DNA of 64,000 bases from Symbiodinium natans (Eukaryota > Sar > Dinophyceae > Suessiales > Symbiodiniaceae). The stretch is from positions 64,001 to 128,000 of the forward strand of contig CAJNDS010000267.1 of assembly GCA_905221605.1 (NCBI GenBank), in the 5' to 3' direction. The notes beneath the pieces are model-generated. The model saw only the letters and a list, made by a program, of their open reading frames with translations, did no database searches and had not been told where the DNA came from. A program made the position numbers and the translations under genes. This document shows, piece after piece, positions 54,202 to 64,000 of this stretch (positions are counted from its first letter, which is position 1; each line of letters opens with the position of its first letter).

Positions 54202-57200
54202 GTGGTACTGAGATGGATGGCCGGACCTGGGTGAAGTGCCTCAAGGAGCCGGGGCACGATTCAAGAGCGTCCTCCCAACCCGCCCTGACAACTCCGTCCT
54301 GAGCCGATGCAGGATTCCATGCTCCTCGACGAGGACTTCACCACGGTGGACGCGGATCTCATCTTCGCGCGTGTGAAGAGCAGGCCGAGATCTTCGATGC
54401 GCATTCCCCCCCCCCCGCCACCACCCTCCACCCTCAAGTCTGGGAGCTCCCGAAAAGATTACCCTCGGCTGGCAGGTAGCGGACGTATCCTAAGCCCAAA
54501 CTCTAGGCCCCCAAACTGACGCCATGATGAGACCTGAGCCCCCAGAAACCTCGCTCTAAGCCATTCGAAGCCCTCAACTCCAACACGAGGGGGACCCGCA
54601 AGATCGACTACCCCACCTTCCGGCGGGCGCTGAGCGAGGCAGGGTTTTTCCGGCAGCGTTTGGCGCTACAAGTTTAGGGAGTTGCTCAGACTTTGGAATT
54701 CTGAGATCTTTTGGAGCTCAGGATTGTGTTGTTTCTGGATGCGGGACATTCGACGCTGCGGGATTTGGGTTCAGAGCTGGGCTTGCGAAGTGTTTCTGTG
54801 GGACGATATACGCAGTGGGCAGGGGGCTGTAGCCGAGTTGACGCGCCGCGCTATGAGCGCGCCCACTCGCGCCCTCCTGACGCCTCGAGCAGCAAACTTC
54901 CAAGTTTCAGGAAACCCATGGAAACCCTAAACCACGATGCGAAGAGCCCCTGCAAGAGCCGTGCTGAGGTGGCCAAGAAGTGGCAGATGTCTCAGGAACA
55001 GGTCGGGGGGAATGCTGCACAAGCGTCTTCGGGTTGAGGCTTTAAAGTGGGCACAAGCCCCCCAGATGGAAGGTCCACGTTTACCAGAAGCATCTTCCAG
55101 CAATCGAGTGGGATGGCCTGCTAGCAAAACAGCATAGGGACAGCTCTGAACCGACCCACCATTCTGCCCCTCGCCCCCTGTCCCGCTCTCCCGCTCTCCC
55201 GCTCTCACGCCCCGTCTCAGACGGTATAGCTTTCAAGAGGGGGCCTCCCCGACTGCAGGTGGAAGACATCATCTGCCTGGCGGCGGGACCCCACTACGAG
55301 AACCAGATCCAGGCTGGGACGGGGCGCTGCGGCTGTCATGCCCTCACCGCCCTCTTCAGCCCCTTTCATAAGTAATAAGCCCACACTTATTGGCGTCCTT
55401 CCAGCGCCCTCTCAGGCGCCCGAGCCCGGCATCGATGACCCGGCGGGTCCGCAGCGCTTCTACTACGATATGACGCTGTACACAGGCGCGAGCTGCGAAG
55501 CAGGTTTACAAGTAAGCAGGTTTACAAGTTTGAAAGGTTCCGGGAGTAAGCTCTGAGGGTTGGGAGGCGTTCGGGCTTCTTGGGAATCCATATTGGTGGC
55601 ATGTCTGGGCGTCTTACCTCCTAGATGATTTGCCAAAAAGACCTGTCACCCTGCATCTCAAACAGTCCCTTTTGGGTAGGGCCCTCATGGTAGACGAGGT
55701 CCCGAAATGAGACCCTAAATCCCCAACCGCCAAACCCCCCAAATTGCGAAAACGCGAAGCCCTAAACCAAACCCCACAACCTCCTAAAGCCCTTAAAGCC
55801 CCTGAAGCCCCCAAACCCCCCAAAAGCTGTGTAGGCACACACAAGTACGGCGGCCCGAGCCTTGTGGGGAACGGCATCGTGGAGGGTGCCCCGGTGAACT
55901 TCCAGGCGACGAGACCCGGGGGGTTTAAGGGTTCAAGGGGTTGAGTCGGTTTGAGCGCCTTGGCGTGTAGGGCTTAGGGTTGTAGTAGAGTGTAGGGTTT
56001 AGGGTTTCGAGTCGGCTCAGGGTTTACGGCTTCAAGGATTCGAGGGGTTTAAGGATGTTTAAGGACTGCAGAGTTGGGGTTCAAAGGTTTGGGGTTTCGG
56101 GTTCCTTTGAAGGGGCTTGTGGAGGGCTTTGTTTCGGGGTTAGGCCGATGGTTTTTAAGGTCTTTGGGTTTTGGGCTTCAAGGCTTGAAGGTTTCAAGGC
56201 TTAGGGTTGCGGGGCCCCTTTTCGCCTGAGCTGAGGGCTCACGAGTGGAAGGGGGAAAGTTGGTTTTGTCTTTGAGGGACCTGTGTCCCTGTGGGGGGGG
56301 GGGGAGTGCATTCTTTCATGAGGCCTCCTCCCCTCCCGCCTCTCCCCCACGCCCTAAACCCTATAGACCCTTGAACCGCAAAGCAACCCATGGTGACCGC
56401 TCAGGAACATGTGAATCGGGACCGGGACAACGAGGCCGGGCGGAACCCTTTCAGAAGAAGCCCTCAGCCCGAAGCTTCCAGAGAGGAGCGGCTCCTTAAG
56501 TGTTGGCTTTGTTTTTTAAAGAAGCCCCGGGAGCATCCTTTAAAGGCCCTCAAAGAATCCCAAAGAACGACCCCGAAAAAAAGGACGTCCCCCCCCCCCT
56601 CTTTTCAGACGAAGAGCCTCGAGGTCGCTGCCTCCGCAGACCGCCGCCGCCGCGCGGTGCTGGGAGCCGAGGCTGGCGAGGCCGCGGAAAAGGGGTGAAA
56701 AGGGGTTTCAGGGGGGAGGGGGCGGAGGATGAAGGCCGCCCACGGGATGTTTGAGACTCTTGCTTTTGTTTTCCTGGGTTTCCTAGCGTTCCCTCGCTGA
56801 CCCCTGTCCCTGTTCTGAACCCCCAACTCCTAGTCCTGGTCCCTAAGCCCTCATAAGCCCAAAACCTTAATCCCAACCACACCTAAGCCCTGAGCCTCAG
56901 TTTCAGCCCCCAAAAGCCTAAAACCTGAAATGTAAGCTGCAATGCCCGAGCCTTAGGGGGGCACCTCCATCCCAACAAGCCGACGCCCCACCAAAAGTCC
57001 TGGGGCGAGGAGATGCCCCGGCTGCTCGGCAAACCTCGCTCGCCACTGGCCCAGCGCCGGGAGATACCGAAGGCGGGGCCGAAAAGTTCCCAAGGCTCGG
57101 CTTAGGCTGTACTGGTAGGGCCTTAGTAGGGCACGCTTGGAACACGTAAGCCCTCTTGCCCCTCTCCATCCCAGACCCGGAACCCCTAAACCGTGAACCG

Positions 57201-58200
57201 TAAACCTACCGTAAACCGTAAACCGTAAACCGTAAACCGTAAACCGTAAACCGTAAACCGTAAACCGTAAACCGTAAACCGTAAACCGTAAACCGTAAAC
57301 CCTGCCCCTAAATCCTGAACCCCAGGCCCTGAGTCACTAAGTCCTCGTATCCAGGGCCGCCGCCCAGTAGCGCAGCTGAAGGGGCCGGAGCGCTTCTTCT
57401 ACGATAAGGCCAGCTACACAGGCCGGCTCAGGGGTTCAGGCAGAGTTTGAGGCTGCTTGGGGGTTTCGGCGTTTAGGGTTCAGGGCTTTCATGTTCACTT
57501 CTCATGAATAACCCCCCCCGCTTCCCCGTTTGATTGATTCAATCCGACCGAAAAAATTGAGTCTTTAAAGGGCTTGTTTGGGGGGGGTGGGGCTGGTTTT
57601 AAACGGGCTGGCCTCTTCTACAAAGGGGAAGCCTGAAACCAGATCCCGGTAATTTCAGGGTGATACGAGATTTGCGCATTGCATGGGCCCTTTGGCAGGG
57701 CTCTGGGTCCCAAGGCACAACCCCTTCACGGTTTGTGGCTTCGGGCCGACGACTTCGGGCTGCAGATCATCTGGGGGGATCGCTCTGCGTTGCCCCGTTG
57801 ATAGCACTGGCACCTCTTGGAAAAAGCTTCCCGGGGAACTCCTCTCATCTAGGGTCGTTCTAAACCTTGTAAGTTCCAAAGTCGGACGCTGCCGCTCCAA
57901 TGGTCTAACACTCAGTGAACCATAAACCCCAGGCCCCAATTAGGATCCCAAATGAGGGAATTCAGCCCGATGTAAGCCCTAAACCCTCAACAACTTTAGG
58001 CCCCTAACCCACACCTTGAAGCTTCAAAACCGTAAAGACTTCGTGTAACCCTGTGTAACCCCTAGCCCTTGTTAAAGAGCTTCAAGACCAAGAGAAGCAG
58101 AGCGCGAGGCACCCACAAGCATGGCGGCCCGTCGGTTCACGGCAACGGCCTCCCGAAGCAGGGCTACGAGGACCTCAGCCACCCGGCCCTTCTTTTTTTT
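54202..58200 (+). CDS. p25-alpha (TPPP-like) protein with two GTHK repeats
   Basis: Exons join exactly by the AG|G rule. 54202-54245 (TEMDGRTWVKCLK, donor AAG|GA) joins 54313-54383 (DSMLLDEDFTTVDADLIFAR, donor AG|GC), which joins in phase 2 to 54590-54642 (GTRKIDYPTFRRALSEA). This is the p25-alpha core of tubulin polymerization-promoting proteins (M-D-G-K-x-F-x-K...D, D-x-D-x-x-F...K, K-I-x-Y-x-x-F-x-x-A-L). Then two copies of a C-terminal unit: 55416-55485 (GPQRFYYDMTLYTG) with 55835-about 55904 (THKYGGPSLVGNG), and 57355-57421 (GPERFFYDKASYTG) with 58109-about 58190 (THKHGGPSVHGNG). Both units are split at the same Gly codon (phase 1, ACAG|GC donor). Likely role: microtubule/axoneme association. 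The N-terminus was not found; exons between 54650 and 55415 are uncertain. Confidence 0.85.
57187..57303. repeat. CCGTAAA heptamer array
   Basis: About 15 copies of AACCGTA (CCGTAAA), a single-base variant of CCCTAAA that has been homogenised locally. It is the acceptor-side arm of the intron ending at 57354, directly before the second GPERFFYD exon. Confidence 0.93.
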
Positions 58201-61200
58201 TTGTGGGGTTTAGGGGGGTTTAGTGGGGTTTAATGGGGTTTAGGGCATTCTGAGCCTTAGCTGGGGGCGAACATCGGTGTTATTTGCGGTTTATCCAGGG
58301 GGTTACTTCAGCCCTCGATTCTCCTGTAGGGCTTAGCTGCTCAACTCCCAAAAAGCCCTCGGCCCAGGTGAGCTGGTCCGTCGGGATCACGCCCTGGGCT
58401 CAGCTCAAAAGGGGTTCATCCTGTATCCTGCAGCCGAGGCCCAGCCTCACTAGCCCTAAACTGGCGCATCAAGATGCCCTGCAAAGGCCCCGAGCCCCAC
58501 CCACGCAGGTCCAGGACGACGAACTCCACCGGCAACAGCGTCTGCATGGCGGATACATGCAGGCTAGCCCCGAAATCCTACACCCAAAGATTTTGAGGGG
58601 ATCAAGCGCCTAGGGAGTACAGGGTGGCCTGGCTCAATCGTGATGGCAGTTTAGGTTGAGTGCCGCTTGTGCCGAATGGTTCTGATTTGAAGCTGTGCTT
58701 GTGGCTGTGTGCTCAGTTGCAGAGACGTTCTGAAATGGTTTGGGGTTTCGTGTCGGCATTTGTCGGGGCGTCGGGCACCACATGATTCGCGACTCTTGCG
58801 TGCACGGACCCTGTTTTGCAGTCAGTAGCTGCCACTCCGGGCCACTCAGCCTGATCGAGTACTTGCTTCTCTAGTCTAGTTCGAAACCGTGACCCTGTTC
58901 TATCTCCCAAGCCCTATTCGGAAAGCCGGTGTGCAAGCTGTGTTGCAAACAAGGCCGCCGCCGTTGAAGGTTCATGGGTAGCTATGGAAGCAGGGTTATA
59001 AGTACCTTCATCTGGGTCAGAATGACAACATAGGTTGCCGCATCCTCGTCATAGCGCCCTCGGCAACTACCTATGGGCCTTCAAGTAGCAGCATAGAACT
59101 TTTTAAGAGCCCCATGGTCTTAAAAGTTGCTCCGCCCCTAGTTTTCCCGTGAGAGTCAAGAAGCTTCAGGACGAGTACGGCAACGCCATCCCTGTGGCGG
59201 GAGTGCCCTGGCAGCAAGGTTCAAAGTCCCGGGGCTCAGGAGCGCGTCGGTATTGGGAAATCGACGCGGGCCCTCTTTCATCCTCGGTCGGTGTAGGGGT
59301 TAAGAGGGTTGGATTTGGGGGTTTCAGTGGGGTCCCCTCAAGCCCCATAAAACTCAGAAGGCCCCAAGCCACAAGCCCCCTGAGCTGAAGAAGCCCAAAG
59401 CCATAAGAATCCCGAGGCCCTAAACCCTAAATCAGGAGCCCTAAGTCCTCAGAAGCCCCCCAGAAAGAGCCGTGATGACCCTAATAACTCAGCCCTAAAA
59501 AAGAGACCCTAAGTGCCGCTGAAAGGATGCCTGCGTCAACCAGGGCTCCAGGCAGCCAAGGGGGGGGCAGGGGGGGGCTTTTTAGGTTTTTTTTTTTTTT
59601 TTGGGGGGGGGGGGCGGGGCTTCAAAGGGGGCGTTGAGGCTTTTGAGGCCATGTAAGCGGTTGTAGGTAGGTGGCGGTTGTAGGGAGGAACACCTGCGCA
59701 GATGGATGAACATCATTGCCGAAAAGCAGGCCTGAACATGTAAACAACCTCGAGCTTGTTCTTGAAGCCTCGTCACACGGGCACTGAACGTGACAGACCC
59801 TCCCAGACCAGAGCCCGCCCAAACGCAAAAGCGAGATTCTCATGCACTGTGACCCAAGTGCCTCCCCCCTCCTAAACTCAAAAGCCCGAGAAGCCTCATA
59901 AGCCCGAAAACTCCGCGTAATCGCTATCATGATGAGCCCTTTCGACCCTGACCGGCCCCACAGGATAAAAAAAAGTAACCCTTCCCCAGGGCCGCAGCGC
60001 ACTCCGCCTCCGCGGAGCTGCCCACGCTGCTCGGCTCCCCGCGGCGGCGGGGCGCCGCCTCGCCGACGCAGCTCCAGCAGGTGGAGGCGCCAATAACCTT
60101 AAGGAGCTCAAGCAGGGAAATGGGCTGTGGGACCCGATAGGTAAGGGTCAGGGTCTGAGGGGCCCTTGGGTATACTTTGTATTTTCCCTCAGTGGGTTTC
60201 GGAGGTCGACTCCTAACCTAGTTGCGGTTTTCAGGTCAGTCGTGGTTGGGGTTGAGGTGGCCAGTGCTTCGAGAAACATGAAACTACATGAAACTTGTGC
60301 AAAGGGCAGCTGATGCAGGGGCCCAACTGATCAACCCTAGACCCGAGGCAAGGGTCCCAAGACCCTAAACCCCATAAATCCCATCAACTCAATAAATATG
60401 ACCCCTATGATCCCTGTAAACCCGACAAACCCTATAAAGCCTACTAGCCCTACTAACCTGAGCGCGGACGCAGGTCTCCGTCAAGCAGGCGCCGCAGTAC
60501 GAGGCCTGGCCGATGCCCTCGGCGCAGCCGGCGGAGCCGACGGAAGTTTGGGTTTAGTTTAGGGCTTATCAGCATATCGGGCCTGAGGTTTGTGGTTTAA
60601 AGGGTTTAGGGTTTAGGGCTTGTGTGTGTATGTGTGTATGTGTGTATTTTTTGTTAGGGACTAAAGGTTTACCCATAAGCCCTGGAAACCCTAAACCGCC
60701 ACGGCGGAGGATGTGCAAGCAGAGGTCCTCATCCCCCAGTCGGAACGTCGGTGTAGAATCGGAGCTTTTGGCGTGAAGAATCGCAATGTGGATCCTTAAG
60801 CCCTTAGCGTAAACTCTAAGCCCTCGACCCTCAAACCCCAAGTGGCTCTCCTTAACTTGTTGCATGCATCTTAGTTAGATCGCCCTCCGCGTTTCAAAGA
60901 GAGCTCAGGAAACCCAATTGCTCCCCTCTACGGCCCTTAAACCATGGTAAGCCCCAAGCCCAAGCCTAAAGTCTTGAAAGCCCTGAACCAAGACCCTAAA
61001 CCCTTAAGGGGCAAAATTGCCAGGTGGCTCACAAGGTCTACCGCACAGAGAGCACGGGCTGGAGCGCCTCGGTGCCAGGCCGGGTCTGAGCCGCTTCTGC
61101 CCGTTTGTACTATGTGTGTGCCGTGTAGATGTGTGCATGTAGGTTTAAGATTCCCAGAATAGGGGTGCTCCCAATATCACCCAAAATTCGATGGTCCTCG

Positions 61201-62390
61201 TTGTAGGTTTCCCCGAAAAGGGCACCCCCTAATTTTCGGAGCCTCCCCCCACACTTGTAAAACTACCCATGAACCTTAGCACCAAATCGTCTGCCTTGGC
61301 CCCCGAGACGTGAAAGACTTGTTGTTGCCTTGGATCGCCATGCGCAGGTGTTCCGGGCACGGTGATCTCCCCGCAGGTGACCCCACAGGCGAGGGGTTTG
61401 GGTTTCTCTCTGTCTCTCCGTCTGCTCCATCTTTTGCTCTGTTTCTTTCTGTCGGGAGTCTTGCTGCTATCTCACTCTCTCTTCAACGCCTTGGATGCGC
61501 CCCGAGCGTGTCCTTCACCGCAGGCGGCGTGCACGTGCCGTGCCCATGAATTCAAGCCTATAGGGCCTAGCGAGGGAAGCGTCGCATGCGAACCGGTGAA
61601 GGTGCAGTACCGCGCAACCGCGCAGCAGCCTGTTGCCAGGCACGGTGGTGCTCTAAGTGGGGCTACTGGCCTCTTGCGGAGTCTAAGGGTCCATGCCCTC
61701 TGACGGGCTTCTATTGAGGCTTAGGAAGTGGTGCTTGATTCGCTGTTGATGTTTTTTTTGCTGGCCTGTTCTGTTCACTGGGTTTAGTCTTCATTACAGG
61801 GTTTTCGGGTTTGGGTGCTCAAGCCGGGGCAATGACGCAACGAACCACTCCTCGCGTGGTCTTGGGAAGGCGTACGGTTAATCTAAAGCCTTGAACCTTT
61901 AAATGCCGTCTTGGAACATCTCCAAGCACACTCACCATCTTAACACCATCTTGAGCCAGAACTTGAGCCACCTTAAACCGTCTTCAGCCCCTGTCCCCTG
62001 GCTTCATTCAGGACGGTGCAGACTTTCCCGACGGCGAGCCCCGCCTGGTACTCCGCAGGCTACATGCAGGCCCCTCGGATGTGCTTAAGAAAGGGACCTG
62101 TTTTATTTGGAATTGATGCGAGTGAGAGTTTGTCGATGTCGATGTGGCATGGGTGCTTGACATGTGCAGTTCGTTTGTATCATTAGCATATTTCTTCAGG
62201 TGCATGTGTATCACGCAACTCAGGCTGGTGCGGAGTTCATGTCATGTTGGTGATGCTTAGGCTCCAATTCCTTAACCCTAAGTTGCCGATTCACAGCCCG
62301 TTTTAGCTCTGCCCCGTAAGCCCCCGATTTTTGTCCCTATCCTTACGCCAGAGTGCCACATGAATCTTTGCTGCACTGAGCCCCAGTAGA
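58201..62390 (+). CDS. Weak exon candidates, gene(s) not recognised
   Basis: Exon-like stretches with AG|G starts: about 58369-58430 (VSWSVGITPWAQLKRG), 59152-59217 (VRVKKLQDEYGNAIPVAGVP), about 60474-60540 (VSVKQAPQYEAWPMPSAQPA), 61022-61078 (VAHKVYRTESTGWSASVP), and about 62015-62070 (QTFPTASPAWYSAGYMQ). They are preceded by CCCTAAA-like and often followed by TTTAGGG-like DNA (clearest at 60360-60460 and 60548-60625). They may be further exons of the p25-alpha gene or of another gene; no domain is recognised. Confidence 0.3.
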
Positions 62391-62400
62391 CTCAGTAGCT

Positions 62401-62658
62401 ATGAGCGCGGTCATAGGGGATGCCCTTCGGCCAGGTGCCCAACGTGCATATGCCGATGCCGATGACCACGGCGATGAGGTGAGCTTCAGCGAAGAAAGTT
62501 GCATCCTTAAAGCTTGTGATGCACGGAATTATGTGCTCAAGCACAATGTGGATGAATGCTTGGAGCCTCCATCTGACCATCTTCTGCTGGAAGCGGCTAC
62601 TCGCAAAATCATCGGCATCCTGTTGCCGAGCCAGAGATGGGTGCTTAGCAATATGTAG
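62401..62658 (+). CDS. Small ORF, unrecognised
   Basis: An ATG-started frame of 85 codons (MSAVIGDALRPGAQRAYADA, then HLLLEAATRKIIGILLPSQR). Composition is plausible for a soluble acidic protein. The complementary strand has an overlapping 166-codon frame with a hydrophobic end (LIAVVIGIGICTLG), so strand choice rests only on the + orientation of everything else. No family is recognised. Confidence 0.25.
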   Translation: MSAVIGDALRPGAQRAYADADDHGDEVSFSEESCILKACDARNYVLKHNVDECLEPPSDHLLLEAATRKIIGILLPSQRWVLSNM

Positions 62659-62892
62659 ACCATGGGCACTCACCTCTTTGGGTCTCTTGGGGCGCTCTTT
62701 GCTTATCTGAGTGGCACGGCATGTACGGAGTGGGAGACGGTAGGCTTCACATTGTTGAGCAGCGAAGCCAACCGGTGTATGTCTGGGTGCTGGTTTTCCA
62801 CTGTCTCCCCCTTCCCCGTGCACTGACCAAACTGGATGCGGCCAGAGGGGGCTGTTCAGATGTTTTTTTGCGGTCCCGGAAGGCTGAGACAT

Positions 62893-64000
62893 GGCAGCTC
62901 TTTCGGCTGGGAAGCCAGAGACGCTAAAGAAAGCTCACGTTGTGAACCCCGAACAGCCCGAATCGCTTTGTCCTAGTATTACAACCCTTAAGTGTGCGCA
63001 AGAGCACCTCATATATGTCAAAGGTGTACCGAGAAGGTACCTGTTTTTGATGCCTGCTGTAGTGGCTCTGGCTTTCCGCGTCCGTGCACCCCTCTGAGCC
63101 CGTGGCCACCGGAGACCAAAAGCCCCCGAACGCCCCCGAAATCCTCGATGCCTCAAAGAAATACCCGAGAGCCACTCAGTGCCACTAAGTCCCAGCCAAC
63201 CCCAAACCCAAAACCCTCCACTGAGTCGAGGGCTTCCCCCGTGGCCAGGGCATTGCTCACTGCAGCAATGTGCATCTTGTATTATTGAGGCGCTTTCGGT
63301 CGCAGGGCCACAATTGGGAAGGGTAGCCAGTATGTACATAGAAAGCTAGAGTGGATGGATAGAAGGCGTCAATCATAAGGGAGCCTTGGTTTCTCCCAGG
63401 CAGCATGATACTTGTGCCGTTAGATCCTGTCATGGTGCCGTGAAGGTGGCCCAGCTACTGCTTATCGTTGGTTAATTAAAAGGCCCGTCCCACACGTGGA
63501 TCGAGCCGGTGTACTGCTGAGGATGAAGGGAGCAGGTGGTACGATTGCGGCCTCGCAAAGCGGTAGCTACCCCCAACCTCCCATCTATCAGGATCTACGA
63601 CTTAAGAACCTTAAAATTTGTCACTTGGCAGACTAGAGCACTCGGGATCCCTCGGAAGCGGTGGCCTTAGGTCGTAGTTCGGATGTAGCTGGTACGGGCT
63701 TTTCTCGGGGCGCGTAGGGTTCGTAAGCCCGAACCTAAGAGGGTTTGGGGTTGAGGGGCTAAAGTTTAGGGTTGGACAGCCGCTCCCCCCTCACAAGCGC
63801 AAATGAGCCCAACCCCGAAGGAGAAAAGCAAGGGCTCTCCCGGTGTTTCTTGGCGGGGGCTTTGCCTTCAGACCCAAAATCCGAAAACACCTGAAACCCA
63901 AAGCCCGGAAAGCCTAAAACCCTAAAACACTGAACTAGACCCCCAAAACGCTAAATCCTAGAACTGCTTTTTCAGGTTTTCTGGGTGGTCCACTACGATG
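62893..64000. other. No gene seen
   Basis: Mixed sequence with a C-rich arm at 63120-63235, a TTTAGGG-like stretch at 63735-63775 and a C-rich arm at 63890-63960. No frame with a recognisable domain, no tRNA or rRNA signature. Confidence 0.4.

Noticed and set aside
62392-62892. 166-codon minus-strand frame with a hydrophobic end
   Set aside because: Overlaps a + strand frame of similar quality; no family match and no support for minus-strand genes in this window.
1-64000. Dinoflagellate spliced-leader RNA gene or relict leader, tRNA, rRNA, CRISPR array
   Set aside because: I looked for the leader core (CCATTTTGGCTCAAG) and for cloverleaf, 5S and CRISPR patterns by eye and found none; tandem repeats here have no unique spacers. 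A covariance-model search would be decisive.

Overview
The window looks like nuclear DNA of a dinoflagellate. This rests on several things seen in the sequence: a head-to-tail array of four near-identical genes for a small Lys/Ala/Met-rich basic protein of a type I know from dinoflagellates, introns whose donors are GC or GA and not GT, acceptors of the form AG|G, very short exons, and degenerate TTTAGGG/CCCTAAA heptamers throughout. All coding signal I can support reads on the + strand, as expected for a unidirectional gene cluster. Species cannot be named. Because of the introns, almost no gene is a single long ORF; genes were recovered by joining short exons.

Layout. 1-4.1 kb: no gene I can support. 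4.1-27.5 kb: one split gene for a SulP/SLC26-type anion transporter of the YGR125W-like kind. Its N-terminal exons lie at 4.1-6.16 kb and its remaining membrane part plus the start of the STAS domain at 20.2-27.5 kb. The roughly 14 kb between them holds nested, mobile-looking cargo: a 34-bp repeat block (6.2-6.65 kb), a MULE-like DDE transposase relic (7.0-10.6 kb) whose intron is filled by a foldback satellite, a divergent histone-H3-fold protein (13.3-14.0 kb), an endonuclease/exonuclease/phosphatase-fold ORF (15.3-16.5 kb), an inverted block of the same foldback satellite (17.45-17.96 kb), a TA-only island (17.97-18.47 kb), and a two-exon SAP plus ubiquitin-like protein (18.5-19.06 kb).

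27.5-32.8 kb: the four-copy array of the basic-protein gene (four exons, three introns per copy). 33.4-48 kb: scattered exons of genes I do not recognise, one with an EF-hand. 48.6-51.7 kb: exons of a probable voltage-gated cation channel. 54.2-58.2 kb: a p25-alpha (TPPP) protein with two C-terminal GTHK-type repeats. 58.3-64 kb: weak exons.

The most unusual signal is global: in many introns the donor-side part is rich in TTTAGGG-like heptamers and the acceptor-side part in CCCTAAA-like heptamers, so each intron could fold back on itself and each exon sits at a C-arm to G-arm switch. Together with the absence of GT donors in the array gene, this suggests an intron population defined by arm pairing and AG|G ends more than by a GT donor.
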